A stretch of DNA of 64,000 nucleotides from Desulfurococcales archaeon (lineage in GTDB: Archaea; Thermoproteota; Thermoprotei_A; Sulfolobales; Acidilobaceae), in the NCBI GenBank assembly GCA_015521705.1, contig WANR01000040.1:1-64000 (forward strand), given 5' to 3'. The notes below the pieces were generated by a model. The model did no database searches. It was not told the DNA's origin and worked only from the letters and a program-made list of their open reading frames with translations. This document shows positions 33,370 through 42,372 of the stretch, one piece after another; the stretch's first letter is position 1, and every line of letters starts with the position of its first letter. A program made the position numbers and the translations under genes.

Positions 33370-33918
33370 ATGTCGGAGAGAGTATGGAGAGCCCTCGATA
33401 AGATATATCTGCCAGCCACCATGCTAGTAGCCGCTTTCATCTGGATAGCAATAATTGTCTCGGTAGCTTTCGACATCGAACTAATAAGCCTAGGAGGCCA
33501 GGAAGCAGGAGGAGGGGTTCCAGTCCCAGCGCAGGTCGCAGGGCCCCCAACAGTAGTCATAACAGTCTACGGAGGCGAACTGCCTGGAGGAAAGTTCGGC
33601 TTCGGGCTCTCGCCAGACAACATAACAACGCCAGGACCCACGATAAGGGTTAGACAGGGGGACATAGTGGAGATCAGGTTCGTTAACCTAGGAGACCTAA
33701 GACACGGCTTCGTGGTCACGCCGGCAGTCTCTAAGACCAACCCAGAAGTCCTCTTTGGAGCAATCATAGGGACGGCATCGAACCCCATAGCGCCAAACGG
33801 AGAGGGCTCAGTAGTATTCGTGGCCGACAGGCCCGGAGAGTTCTTCTACCAGTGCCCCGTGGCAAACCACGGCCCCAAGGGCATGTGGGGCAAATTCATA
33901 GTGGAGCCTGCTGGCTAA
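33370..33918 (+). CDS. Membrane-tethered blue-copper protein (sulfocyanin-like)
   Basis: 182 residues. A signal anchor (about 14-34) is followed by a Gly-rich linker and a cupredoxin domain. Ligands are His112 (RHGF), Cys162, His167 and Met172 (C-x4-H-x4-M). The style recalls sulfocyanin and nitrite-reductase-type cupredoxins. It is the second blue-copper gene of the operon and, as no cytochrome c is encoded here, a candidate electron carrier to the oxidase. A T-rich tract follows the stop. Confidence 0.82.
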   Translation: MSERVWRALDKIYLPATMLVAAFIWIAIIVSVAFDIELISLGGQEAGGGVPVPAQVAGPPTVVITVYGGELPGGKFGFGLSPDNITTPGPTIRVRQGDIVEIRFVNLGDLRHGFVVTPAVSKTNPEVLFGAIIGTASNPIAPNGEGSVVFVADRPGEFFYQCPVANHGPKGMWGKFIVEPAG

Positions 33919-33945
33919 ACCCTCTTTTCAAACATTTACTAAATG

Positions 33946-33955
33946 GTTTTTTAAG
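33946..33955 (+). promoter_or_regulatory. TATA box of ctaB
   Basis: GTTTTTTAAG lies about 50 bases before the TTG start of ctaB, predicting a leader of about 20 nt that contains the GGAGAGGGG ribosome site (33983-33991). So ctaB has its own promoter apart from the oxidase operon. Confidence 0.4.
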
Positions 33956-33996
33956 CGCTGCCTTTGAATTCAAGCCCTTGAAGGAGAGGGGTAAGC

Positions 33997-34890
33997 TTGG
34001 CAGTGTTGAAGGCCCTCATAGCGCTCATGAAGCCTAGGCAGACTCTACTCATGATGCTTACAATGGTTGGCTCTTACGTGGTGGCTGGGGGTAGCCTGGC
34101 CAGCCAGGTTTTTATCCTACTATTGTTGATAGGTTTATCCTCTATTGGGGGAGCCACTGCTCTAAACATGTATATGGAGGAGGATATAGACAAGGCTATG
34201 AAGAGGACAAGTAAAAGGCCGCTGCCGTCGAGGCTTATCACTAAAAGGCTTGCCCTCCTATTCTCGGTATCGCTTATGGCTCTGGGAGTTATCCTGGCCT
34301 CTATGATTGGAGAGGCAGTGGCTCTAAGCGTAATGGGAGGCTACTACTTCTACATCCTATCCTATACATCGTTGACCAAGAGGTATTACCCCCTCGCATC
34401 GCTGATACTGGGGAGCATAGCTGGCAGCATGCCAGCCCTTGGCGGGTGGGCAGCTGCGAGGGGGTATATATCTGTAGAAGGGGTCTTACTAGCCTCTCTC
34501 GTATTCCTCTGGCAACCCGCCCATGTAGCCCTCCTGAACTACTATTACAGGGAGGACTACCTATCAGCAGGCGTGAGGGTTCTCACCGAGAAAAACCCTG
34601 AGAAGAGCCTTAGAATGGCCCTCGTAGTCTCACCCCTACTCGTAGCCCTAGCTATGTGGGTTTTCGTCTATCTAGAGAAAATAGGCTTCCTCGGAGCCCT
34701 GATCCTCTCCCTACTATCACTGAAGATAGTGAGGGAAGCAGAGAGGATAAAGGCTAAGCCGGCCAAGGTCCAGCTGGTGGCGCTTTTCAAGAACGTGGGC
34801 ATATTGATAGCAGTGCCCTACACGCTGGTCCCCATTGAGAGCCTCCTAGTCGAGCCCTTCTACCTCACGCTGGCATCTCTACTGGAGTGA
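33997..34890 (+). CDS. ctaB: Protohaem IX farnesyltransferase (UbiA family)
   Basis: 297 residues, nine membrane helices. The prenyl-diphosphate-binding motif is N-M-Y-M-E-E-D-I-D-K-A-M-K-R-T near 55-69 with RPLPS after it; the second Asp-containing loop (YYYREDY) is near 181-187. It makes haem O, the precursor of haem A, needed by the oxidase encoded upstream. Start is TTG 33997. No ctaA (haem A synthase) is seen in the window. Confidence 0.9.
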   Translation: MAVLKALIALMKPRQTLLMMLTMVGSYVVAGGSLASQVFILLLLIGLSSIGGATALNMYMEEDIDKAMKRTSKRPLPSRLITKRLALLFSVSLMALGVILASMIGEAVALSVMGGYYFYILSYTSLTKRYYPLASLILGSIAGSMPALGGWAAARGYISVEGVLLASLVFLWQPAHVALLNYYYREDYLSAGVRVLTEKNPEKSLRMALVVSPLLVALAMWVFVYLEKIGFLGALILSLLSLKIVREAERIKAKPAKVQLVALFKNVGILIAVPYTLVPIESLLVEPFYLTLASLLE

Positions 34891-34957
34891 CAGAAGGCAA
34901 ATAATCCTTAATAAACCCCCAAGAGTAAGAAAACTTGCTGGGGAGGCCGGCACGCGT

Positions 34958-35063
<106 letters not shown>

Positions 35064-35101
35064 CAGAGGCTCTCTGGGCTCCTCGCTGCTACCACCACTA
35101 C

Positions 35102-35614
35102 CTACTTACAGTTGCTTAGAAGCCTGCTAATCAATAGTACTGCCCCGTTAAAGTCCCTGAAGTCCCTCCACGCCTGGAGAAAAGATATATTGCCCACCCT
35201 ACCCCTAACCTCCTCTAGATGTATGTCCCTGTCATCCACGTATATGATCCTGCAGGGCTTGAACACGAGGCCCCTTTCCTCGCGGATCCGGGCCAGAACC
35301 TTTTCAGCCATCAAGCCTTTCATAGGATGGGGCTCTATAGCGTGATAGTCGAAGGCATCCGAGAGTCCGAGAGCCCTAAGCGCCTCTAAAGCTATTACTG
35401 GGTCGTTCCAGCTGAGGGTAGACGCTATGGCCCCGTTTTTCCTGGCCCAGCTAAGTATCTTGAGGGAGTCCTCGTAGACTCTTACCCTAGCACCCTGCGA
35501 GTCAACTATTTCTAATAGCCCAAGCTTCTTGAAAGGAGGCTTCAGGCTGGAGATGTCTTTATGATCCCACAGTGTCCCGTCGAGATCGAAAAATAGGAGC
35601 CACTCGCCTCCCAA
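35102..35614 (-). CDS. HAD-superfamily phosphatase, MDP-1-like
   Basis: 170 residues. Motif I DLDGTLWD at 10-17 gives both catalytic aspartates; TLSWND near 66-71 is motif II with Ser; YVDDRD near 126-131 is motif IV. No cap insertion is present, as in the magnesium-dependent phosphatase 1 (subfamily IIIC) group, which acts on protein phosphotyrosine or small substrates. It is a remote candidate for the missing histidinol phosphatase, without specific support. Confidence 0.8.
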   Translation of the reverse strand: MGGEWLLFFDLDGTLWDHKDISSLKPPFKKLGLLEIVDSQGARVRVYEDSLKILSWARKNGAIASTLSWNDPVIALEALRALGLSDAFDYHAIEPHPMKGLMAEKVLARIREERGLVFKPCRIIYVDDRDIHLEEVRGRVGNISFLQAWRDFRDFNGAVLLISRLLSNCK

Positions 35615-35694
35615 GATAGGGTCACCTAGCTTTCTACCCGATACCCCTCAAGATTAAAAATAATGTAGCCTTAGTAACTAGCAAGGGCTCTTTT

Positions 35695-37020
35695 CTAGCC
35701 AGACGGTAATGGTATCTCTGGCAGAGTAGATTCGTCTACAAGCCTGGGAATGGCTGCATAGTCCTCGCCGAATAGGTTGGGATGCAGTATGTAGAGCAGT
35801 AGGGCTAGGCCCATAGCGGCTCTAGGGCTGGGCCGTACTAGCAGGTCTTCATAGGTCCCATTTATGGTAAACACTAGGCCCTCACTTACTGCTGGTATCT
35901 CGTTTATAGCGTCCCCTAGAGTTGACTGTAGCACGTTTAGGAGCTCCTCGCCCATTATAGACTGCGACTTGGAATTGGTCACTATTATAACGTCCGGGGC
36001 CGTCTCTAGTAGAGCTTCCGGGGAGACTTGTGGCCACCCTGTTATATTGGCGAACACGTTGACACCCCCAACCCTTCCTATCATATCGTTCTGCCACGTC
36101 CCGCCGCCCGCCACGAATATAGGGTTCACCCAGACAACTAAGGCTACTCTGGCTGGCTCCAGATTCATGGCTGCTTGCTCTATCCTGGATACGAGGGCCT
36201 CGAACTCTACCGCGGCCCTTGCTGCTTCCACCACGTTACCTGTAGCTGTGCCTGCTATGAGAAGGGACTTCACAATGTCTTCGAGCGTAGAGTCTGGCAA
36301 CAGTATAACAGGGATGCCGTGGGCCTTAAGCGCCTCCTTTATCTGGTAGTGAGCGGGTATGCTGGCAGACCCAAATACTATGTCGGGATCGGCGGCTAGG
36401 ACAGACTCGGGGCTTTGGGTATAGGCCCCGCCGACGTCAACTATTTCCCCCCTTTCACGCTTCTCCCTAATCTCCGGCGGGAAGTCGGAGAAACTGTCTG
36501 TACCTACTATCCTGTCGGCCGCACCCACGAAGTAGACTATTTCCGTGGCGCTCGGGACTAGGGTGACTATTCTCTCAGGCCTCGAAGCTATGACAACCTC
36601 CTCCCCGCTCCCATCAATAACTGTTACGGGGAACCTGATCGACTCCTCTACCCTCTCCAGCCTCTCCCTCAGCTCGTCGACTCTCAGGAGAAGGCTCTTA
36701 TTAGCTGACTGGAGAGACGATGACAGGGACTCGATATCGCGGGAAAGCCTCTCTATCTCGAGGGCAATACCTGCAAGATCATCTAGGGTAGCGACGTTGG
36801 AAAGCCTTTCTTCCAGGGACTCGATCCTGCCTTGCAAATCCTCTATGTCCGAGGCTCTGGGCGACTCGGCTAGCCTTTCCTCGAGGGTTTTCAGAAGCTC
36901 TCTATTGGCTTCTATTCTTTCGCTAATAGAGGAGAGAACATAGCCAGAGAATATTAGTGATATAACGGCGATAACTATGGCCGCTCCTAGCAGGGCTCTT
37001 TCCAGCGACACCCTGGACAC
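35695..37020 (-). CDS. ABC-type binding protein (BtuF/FecB fold) on a coiled-coil stalk
   Basis: 441 residues. A signal anchor at about 8-30 is followed by a heptad-like coiled coil (about 33-128, rich in Leu, Glu and Arg). Residues about 130-425 are a type III periplasmic binding protein: RIVTLVPSATEIVYFVGAADRIVG and later APDVIIVT are typical of cobalamin, haem or siderophore binders. The long coiled coil between membrane and receptor is unusual. No permease or ATPase gene is adjacent, so its transporter must lie elsewhere. Confidence 0.82.
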   Translation of the reverse strand: MSRVSLERALLGAAIVIAVISLIFSGYVLSSISERIEANRELLKTLEERLAESPRASDIEDLQGRIESLEERLSNVATLDDLAGIALEIERLSRDIESLSSSLQSANKSLLLRVDELRERLERVEESIRFPVTVIDGSGEEVVIASRPERIVTLVPSATEIVYFVGAADRIVGTDSFSDFPPEIREKRERGEIVDVGGAYTQSPESVLAADPDIVFGSASIPAHYQIKEALKAHGIPVILLPDSTLEDIVKSLLIAGTATGNVVEAARAAVEFEALVSRIEQAAMNLEPARVALVVWVNPIFVAGGGTWQNDMIGRVGGVNVFANITGWPQVSPEALLETAPDVIIVTNSKSQSIMGEELLNVLQSTLGDAINEIPAVSEGLVFTINGTYEDLLVRPSPRAAMGLALLLYILHPNLFGEDYAAIPRLVDESTLPEIPLPSG

Positions 37021-37105
37021 CGTATCCAGGTAGCTATTTCGGGGTTAAATAGTTATCCCAACAAGACACCTCCAATCAGCAGTTCCCGGATCCCAGCAGG
37101 GCAAC

Positions 37106-38209
37106 CTAGCTGTACTCGAAAACAATGACATGCGTTATGGGAGAAAGCGTGGCCTCCACTACAGTTACCACGATCTCTGGCTCTGGATCGCCGTCGAGCT
37201 CGAAGCTTCTAAGCCCTGTATAGGGGTCCCACTCTACGTCACCCGCTATAAAGCCTAGATCCCCTAAGACAACACTGTCCAGAATTGCGCCAGTCGACGG
37301 ATCTACGACTTCTAGAAGATCCGTGTCTCCACTACTCACGAGAGCAGCCACTAAAACCCTTCCCTCGACTTGTAGAAGCGATAAGGCTGGAGGAGTATCG
37401 CTACTTATAACGAAACTACCATACTTGGTAGCTGTCTCACCATCAAACTTGTAGATCTCCACGTTGTAAAGGGAACCGTTCATCCAGGAGGCACACAGGA
37501 CTAGTATATCCCCGAAAGCCTCCTTCGAGTCTGCCGGCGTACAGTTTAAGGTAGCCAATACGTTGAGCCCCCTATCCACGATTAGAGTCAGGGGCCCTTC
37601 ACTTAACAGCAGCACGCCTAAAACAGTATAGTCACCCATAGTATAGGCTACGATGCCACCAAGATCCCTAGGCGAGGAGTTGAGGGCTACGGCGCCTAGC
37701 AGCTTTGACGTGTAAGAATAAAGCTGGATCCCGGGGAAGCCCGGCACCCAGACGCCCCAGTCGGTGGCCACAGCCCTGGAATCAGGCGGGACCTCGATAG
37801 AGAAATTATACCAAGACCCGCCACCATAGTCCACCCTATACGTTATAACATACCTCCCGGCCAGGGGATCCCTGGGCTCCCTGAAGAGTAGCAGGGTAAC
37901 ATTAGACCCCTGATAGGAGAAGCCTAGGTATGCATAAGGGAAGCCTACCCTGGCACCTCCCAGCACCTCTCCATCACTAGCATCAAGCAGTACGAGAGCG
38001 CCTGGTATCGGCAAGACCAGGACTCTCTCGGAGCTATTCAGCAACAAGGGGTGAGGGGCTGAGAGAGGGCCATTAGCGAATTCCGCGGACCTCCATTCTT
38101 CCCTTAAGCCACTATCAGTAAATAGCACGTACTTAGAGACGGCAACGGCGAGCAAAAATGCTAAGAATAAAGAAACTATAAGGACTCTCCAGCTCCTAGC
38201 ACGAGGCAG
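37106..38209 (-). CDS. Exported protein, propeller-like; probable CTG start
   Basis: 367 residues if read from CTG at 38209; the first standard start is a TTG at 38155. The longer reading restores a basic segment plus hydrophobic helix (RARSWRVLIVSLFLAFLL), a signal anchor that the TTG start would cut in half. GGAGGGAG lies seven bases before the CTG. The exported part has repeated blade-like strands (VDPSTGAILDSV, DASDGEVLGGA, FELDGDPEPEIVV), suggesting a beta-propeller of PQQ/FG-GAP type. Function is unknown. Next to the DsbA-like gene. Confidence 0.6.
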   Translation of the reverse strand: MPRARSWRVLIVSLFLAFLLAVAVSKYVLFTDSGLREEWRSAEFANGPLSAPHPLLLNSSERVLVLPIPGALVLLDASDGEVLGGARVGFPYAYLGFSYQGSNVTLLLFREPRDPLAGRYVITYRVDYGGGSWYNFSIEVPPDSRAVATDWGVWVPGFPGIQLYSYTSKLLGAVALNSSPRDLGGIVAYTMGDYTVLGVLLLSEGPLTLIVDRGLNVLATLNCTPADSKEAFGDILVLCASWMNGSLYNVEIYKFDGETATKYGSFVISSDTPPALSLLQVEGRVLVAALVSSGDTDLLEVVDPSTGAILDSVVLGDLGFIAGDVEWDPYTGLRSFELDGDPEPEIVVTVVEATLSPITHVIVFEYS

Positions 38210-38276
38210 GCTGCATCTCCCTCCACTCTATACAGGTCTTGGCTCTCCTAGGCTTGGAGGGTTGGAAGCCTATGAG

Positions 38277-38954
38277 TTACTCGATCCCCTTCATCAGAGT
38301 CTCAATAGAGTTCCTAAGGGTTTCAGGCCCTATAGCCCCGATCATGACGAAGCCTTTCCCCGTCTCCGCGTCGTAGAAGATGTATGTTGGGGTCCCCCTT
38401 ATGCCTAGCTCGGTCAGTAGCCTATAAGCCTGCCCGCTTATGTCCCACCTCACGTTATCCACACACGCCTGATCAGGGTAGTCTATGCCTAGCTCATTCA
38501 TCACTGTCAAGACGTCCAGCATTGTCGGCGGATTACCCGTGGCCATGTATAGCGCATAGATCCCCTTCAATAGCTCCAAGAACTCTCCAGTTCCTCTCTC
38601 CTTGTAGACGCACCTGGCTATAGAGTGTATCGGGACAGAGGCTTCGTGAGTGGGGAAGTCCACGAAGACTACCTTCACGCCTTTACTAGCATATTCCTCT
38701 AGGTCATCTATGCTCTCATTTAGGTCTTCCGCGCAGAACGGGCATAGGAAGTCGTAAAACACGTATACCCTGTAGCGCGACGAGGCATCGCCTATGTAGG
38801 GTAGGCTTTGCTCTTCTATCACGCTCACATCTATCCTTTCGGCGCCTTCAACCCTGCCTCCCGTGCCTAGAAGGCTCGGCCCGACTGCTAGTATAGAGGA
38901 CGCTACGAGTGCCACAGCTATTAGTATGGCGCCGACCACTACTGTTTTACCCAA
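38277..38954 (-). CDS. DsbA-like thiol-disulfide oxidoreductase, exported
   Basis: 225 residues. Signal anchor at about 4-24; thioredoxin-like fold with C71-P-F-C74 in YDFLCPFC, a helical insert, and cis-Pro loop GTPTYIF near 187. Two further cysteines (about 114 and 164) may form a structural disulfide. It probably oxidises or isomerises cysteines of exported proteins and could be re-oxidised by the VKOR encoded at 44.3 kb. Confidence 0.88.
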   Translation of the reverse strand: MGKTVVVGAILIAVALVASSILAVGPSLLGTGGRVEGAERIDVSVIEEQSLPYIGDASSRYRVYVFYDFLCPFCAEDLNESIDDLEEYASKGVKVVFVDFPTHEASVPIHSIARCVYKERGTGEFLELLKGIYALYMATGNPPTMLDVLTVMNELGIDYPDQACVDNVRWDISGQAYRLLTELGIRGTPTYIFYDAETGKGFVMIGAIGPETLRNSIETLMKGIE

Positions 38955-39035
38955 ACGGTTACACCACTTATGGTACCTGCTATCATCCCGGTCTAATAAA
39001 TAATAGCCAAAAAGTATCCTACCGCTTTAGCTAGC

Positions 39036-40466
39036 CTAGAAACCGTAGAGAGGCCTAAGGGGCCCCTTCCACTTATGGCTCAGGGGATCGCTTGGAGTAT
39101 AAGACAGAACCGCTACGGACCCAGGAGTGAGGCTCCCCATGTGCCTTGTCAGGAGGCCCGTGGCCTTAGCCGCTCCTATGGTGTAAAGCCTAATGACTGT
39201 TCTAGGATCCAGGCTCTCACCATACTCGCAAGGCCTGCCACCGCAGTCACCTATAGCTGCCCTAAAAGTCTCCCAAGGCTCAAACCTCTCCACAGGGGCA
39301 TCGCTCGACACTGCTAGTCTCACGTCCTTGTCGGCCATTGTTTTAAACCTGTAGGCGAGCCTGGCCCTATCACCTAGCCTCTTATCTATCCACCAGTCAC
39401 TCAGCCGGAACCTTGGCTGGATCACTACGTAAACAAGGAGCCTAGCCAGCTTATCTATCTGACTGTCATGGGCGATGCTGGCGTGCTCCACCCTTGCCAT
39501 GTGCTGGGGGTCGAGCTTTTCCAGGACGTCTATAACCTCGTCGAGCGCCGCGTCGCCTATGGCATGGATTGCTATTCTCAGCTTTTTCCTGAAAATGACC
39601 TCCCTGGCTATAGCCTCTATGTCTCTGGAGGATAGCAATTTCTTACCCCTATTACCCGGGTCATCGCTGTAAGGCTCCCTGAGGAACGCCGTGCGGGCCC
39701 CCAAACTGCCGTCGGCAAAGAGCTTAACGCCTTCTATAGAGAACCTGTAGCCCAGGTAATGGACTGTCCTATAGGCAAGATCCTTGTGTACATAGCAGGA
39801 AACATATATCGGTAGCTCGCGGTCGAAATCGAGCTTCTTCAAAGCTTCTATCTGCTCGCTGGAGCAGGCCATCGAGCCCACGCCAGCTATGCCGGCCTCC
39901 CTTAGTGCCTTAACTGCCAGGCGCACAAGGTTTATAACACTAAGTCTCCTCATTATCTTGTTAACCACGTAGTATACCGCGTCCTCGAAGAGCCAGCCGT
40001 TCTCCATGTCAACGAACCTTCTATACTTCATAGGTATACGGAACGCTCTTAGAGCCGTAGTGTTTACTACAGCCGCGTGGCCACAGACCCTAACAGCTAT
40101 TGCGGGCCTGTCGGGGACATACTTGTCTAGGTCATGCCTAGTGGGGAACCTCTTCTCCTCCAAGGCCTCCTGGTTCCAACCCCTAGCGAAGACTATTCGG
40201 CGCACGGACTTAGCCATTCTGCGGCCCATCTCCTCTATACTCTTGACTTTGGACAGGTCTATCCCGTAGAGACTAGCACCTATACCTACTAGGTGTAGAT
40301 GAGCATCTATGAAGGCCGGGAGAATGTAGCCGTCAACCTCAACTAGCTTAGAGTACTTTGACTTAGAGACGCCCCGGATCTTGTCGTCCTCGACCTTAAT
40401 AGAATCCCCTACCACGTCGCCATTCTCGTCTATGACCCCTAGCCCCCTAAACACTATGGATGGCAA
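39036..40466 (-). CDS. Amidohydrolase, YtcJ-like (Amidohydro_3)
   Basis: 476 residues. Metal-binding DAHLHL is near 54-59, AIHAIGDAALDEV near 300-312, VEHAS near 327 and SSDAPV near 400-405, the pattern of YtcJ-like metal-dependent hydrolases. A small beta-sandwich is made from both ends. These enzymes hydrolyse C-N bonds of unknown physiological substrates. Start is TTG. Monocistronic. Confidence 0.85.
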   Translation of the reverse strand: MPSIVFRGLGVIDENGDVVGDSIKVEDDKIRGVSKSKYSKLVEVDGYILPAFIDAHLHLVGIGASLYGIDLSKVKSIEEMGRRMAKSVRRIVFARGWNQEALEEKRFPTRHDLDKYVPDRPAIAVRVCGHAAVVNTTALRAFRIPMKYRRFVDMENGWLFEDAVYYVVNKIMRRLSVINLVRLAVKALREAGIAGVGSMACSSEQIEALKKLDFDRELPIYVSCYVHKDLAYRTVHYLGYRFSIEGVKLFADGSLGARTAFLREPYSDDPGNRGKKLLSSRDIEAIAREVIFRKKLRIAIHAIGDAALDEVIDVLEKLDPQHMARVEHASIAHDSQIDKLARLLVYVVIQPRFRLSDWWIDKRLGDRARLAYRFKTMADKDVRLAVSSDAPVERFEPWETFRAAIGDCGGRPCEYGESLDPRTVIRLYTIGAAKATGLLTRHMGSLTPGSVAVLSYTPSDPLSHKWKGPLRPLYGF

Positions 40467-40598
40467 CAGGGCCGCCCTCCGAGAGGCCAGGCTTATGGGG
40501 AAACAAGCCCGTTCTTTATGGAACCCATGCCTAATCTTTATCTTTTTATTGCCAGCGTTCCCCGGGTATCCCTCAGGTAATTCAACGGAGCTCAGACA

Positions 40599-42131
40599 TC
40601 AGAACCTGACCGGCCCAGAACCGTGCCTGCTTCTAACCAGGGACAAGAATATTCTTGCCACCAGGAACCTGGCCCAGGGGTCTATCGCTAGTAGTGTTGC
40701 AGAGTAGAGCGCGAAGCCAGCAACTACCTCCACGGCGAGTGAGGGGGCTTGTCTTGTGAAGTCTGTAACGATCACTTCACTGGTTCCCGCTATATTGAAG
40801 AAGAGAAGCGGGGCCAGGGAGGCTAAGAGGCACTTAGCTATGAAAGCTATTGGAGGCGCTTGCACACCATAAACCCTGCCCCTGTAGTAGTTATAGGCTA
40901 GAAGTATTACTGACCCCGCGAGGAGCCCTTCCATCACGCCTAAAGCCTTAATTATAGGATCTTGTGGACCGGCCTGCGACACTAGCGTGGCTGCTGGTAG
41001 GAAGAGCGACAGCGCTACGGGCTGGAATGCTAGAAACCGTGTAAGCTCCCTCTTTTCCTCTCCATAGTCTAGAAGGCTGCCCGCGATGTAGAAGCGGTAT
41101 ATATTGGCTACGCTCAAGATGGATGCAAAGAGAGCTGCCGAGGCTACCACGGGTGACGCATCCACGTACACCGGGCTGAAAATAGAGGCGACAGGCCTGG
41201 CAAGATACATGGCTGACGTGGCTATAAAAACTACTAGAAGCAGGACTATTCTAAGAGTCTCGGCGAGATCCGTGGGTGAGGGGGACCTCAGGCTCCGGGC
41301 ATATAGTGGCATGGAGCCGAATCTAGCTATCGACAGTACTGGCTGGTAGACAAAAGCCGCCACGCTGAGGTAGGCCGTGGCTCTTTCGTCGTTGAGTATG
41401 GGGGCGGTTAACGCTACTACACCACCTATTAGTAGGGTATAAAGGAGCTGTGAGAACGGGGTCTTGAATGACAAGAGCCAGTCTCTAGCAAGGTAGAGGC
41501 GGGGTCTTGAGACGAAGATGTATTTCCTGAGGGCTACAAGGTAAACGTAAAGCCCCGACGCTAGATAGGATAAAGACATGGAAACCACGGCGCCAGGAAC
41601 GCCATAGCCCAAAGCCGACACGAGGATCAGGGCTAAGAGTAGCCTTGTAACGTCGTAAATGAAGCCAGAATAGCCTACTACCTGTGGCCTAATAGTGTTG
41701 GAAAGGCTAGTAGCGTACTGAGCCATAACAAGTACCGGAGCCAGTATGGATCCGGTAACCAGAACCCTAAAACCGTAACCCAGCAGGCTAGCCTCAACAA
41801 AGGAAAGTAAAGCGAAAAGGGGCATAGAGGCGATGGCGTACAGGATCGTTAACAGTAGCCCCGTAGAAGCAGCTTCAGGAGACCCCCTAGCAGCAGCCCT
41901 AGAAGCCCAGAAACTCCAAAGAGCCGTCAAGGATCCGATAACCGATGCAAGCGACAGTATGATACCATAAAGGGCTAGCTCGCTCACAGACACAGCCCTA
42001 GCCACTATAATAGTGAATAGAAGCCCCGCAAGGATCCTGAAGAGGGCATAAACCACGTTTACTATAGCAGCAAACCTAAGCCTAACATCCTCTATTTCCA
42101 CAGCAACTCGGCCTCCACAGACTACTTCCAA
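40599..42131 (-). CDS. Polysaccharide-type flippase (MOP superfamily)
   Basis: 510 residues with about 12-14 membrane helices and short charged loops, the profile of Wzx/PST lipid-linked oligosaccharide flippases; VNVVYALFRILAGLLFTIIVARAVS at the start is the typical first-helix pattern, shown here by its key residues Arg, Gly and the ARA turn. It may move dolichol-linked sugars for glycosylation of surface proteins. No glycosyltransferase is adjacent. Confidence 0.78.
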   Translation of the reverse strand: MEVVCGGRVAVEIEDVRLRFAAIVNVVYALFRILAGLLFTIIVARAVSVSELALYGIILSLASVIGSLTALWSFWASRAAARGSPEAASTGLLLTILYAIASMPLFALLSFVEASLLGYGFRVLVTGSILAPVLVMAQYATSLSNTIRPQVVGYSGFIYDVTRLLLALILVSALGYGVPGAVVSMSLSYLASGLYVYLVALRKYIFVSRPRLYLARDWLLSFKTPFSQLLYTLLIGGVVALTAPILNDERATAYLSVAAFVYQPVLSIARFGSMPLYARSLRSPSPTDLAETLRIVLLLVVFIATSAMYLARPVASIFSPVYVDASPVVASAALFASILSVANIYRFYIAGSLLDYGEEKRELTRFLAFQPVALSLFLPAATLVSQAGPQDPIIKALGVMEGLLAGSVILLAYNYYRGRVYGVQAPPIAFIAKCLLASLAPLLFFNIAGTSEVIVTDFTRQAPSLAVEVVAGFALYSATLLAIDPWARFLVARIFLSLVRSRHGSGPVRF

Positions 42132-42372
42132 GTCCTACCGTTACAGTTGACGCACTCCACGCGTTCTAGCCTATGAAAACAGAATCCCGCCTAGACCACT
42201 AAAAAGTCTCCGGGCTCATCCATCCATAATGTGTTGCCCTAAGGCCCGGGGAAACCCTAGGCCCTCCCCTCAATATGACATGGAGTTGTCTTAGACCTCT
42301 CCGTGACTCTAGTGTAGGCAGCTCCTCTATACGATTGAATATTGGGTCTACAGCTAAAATCTATGTTAGGGT

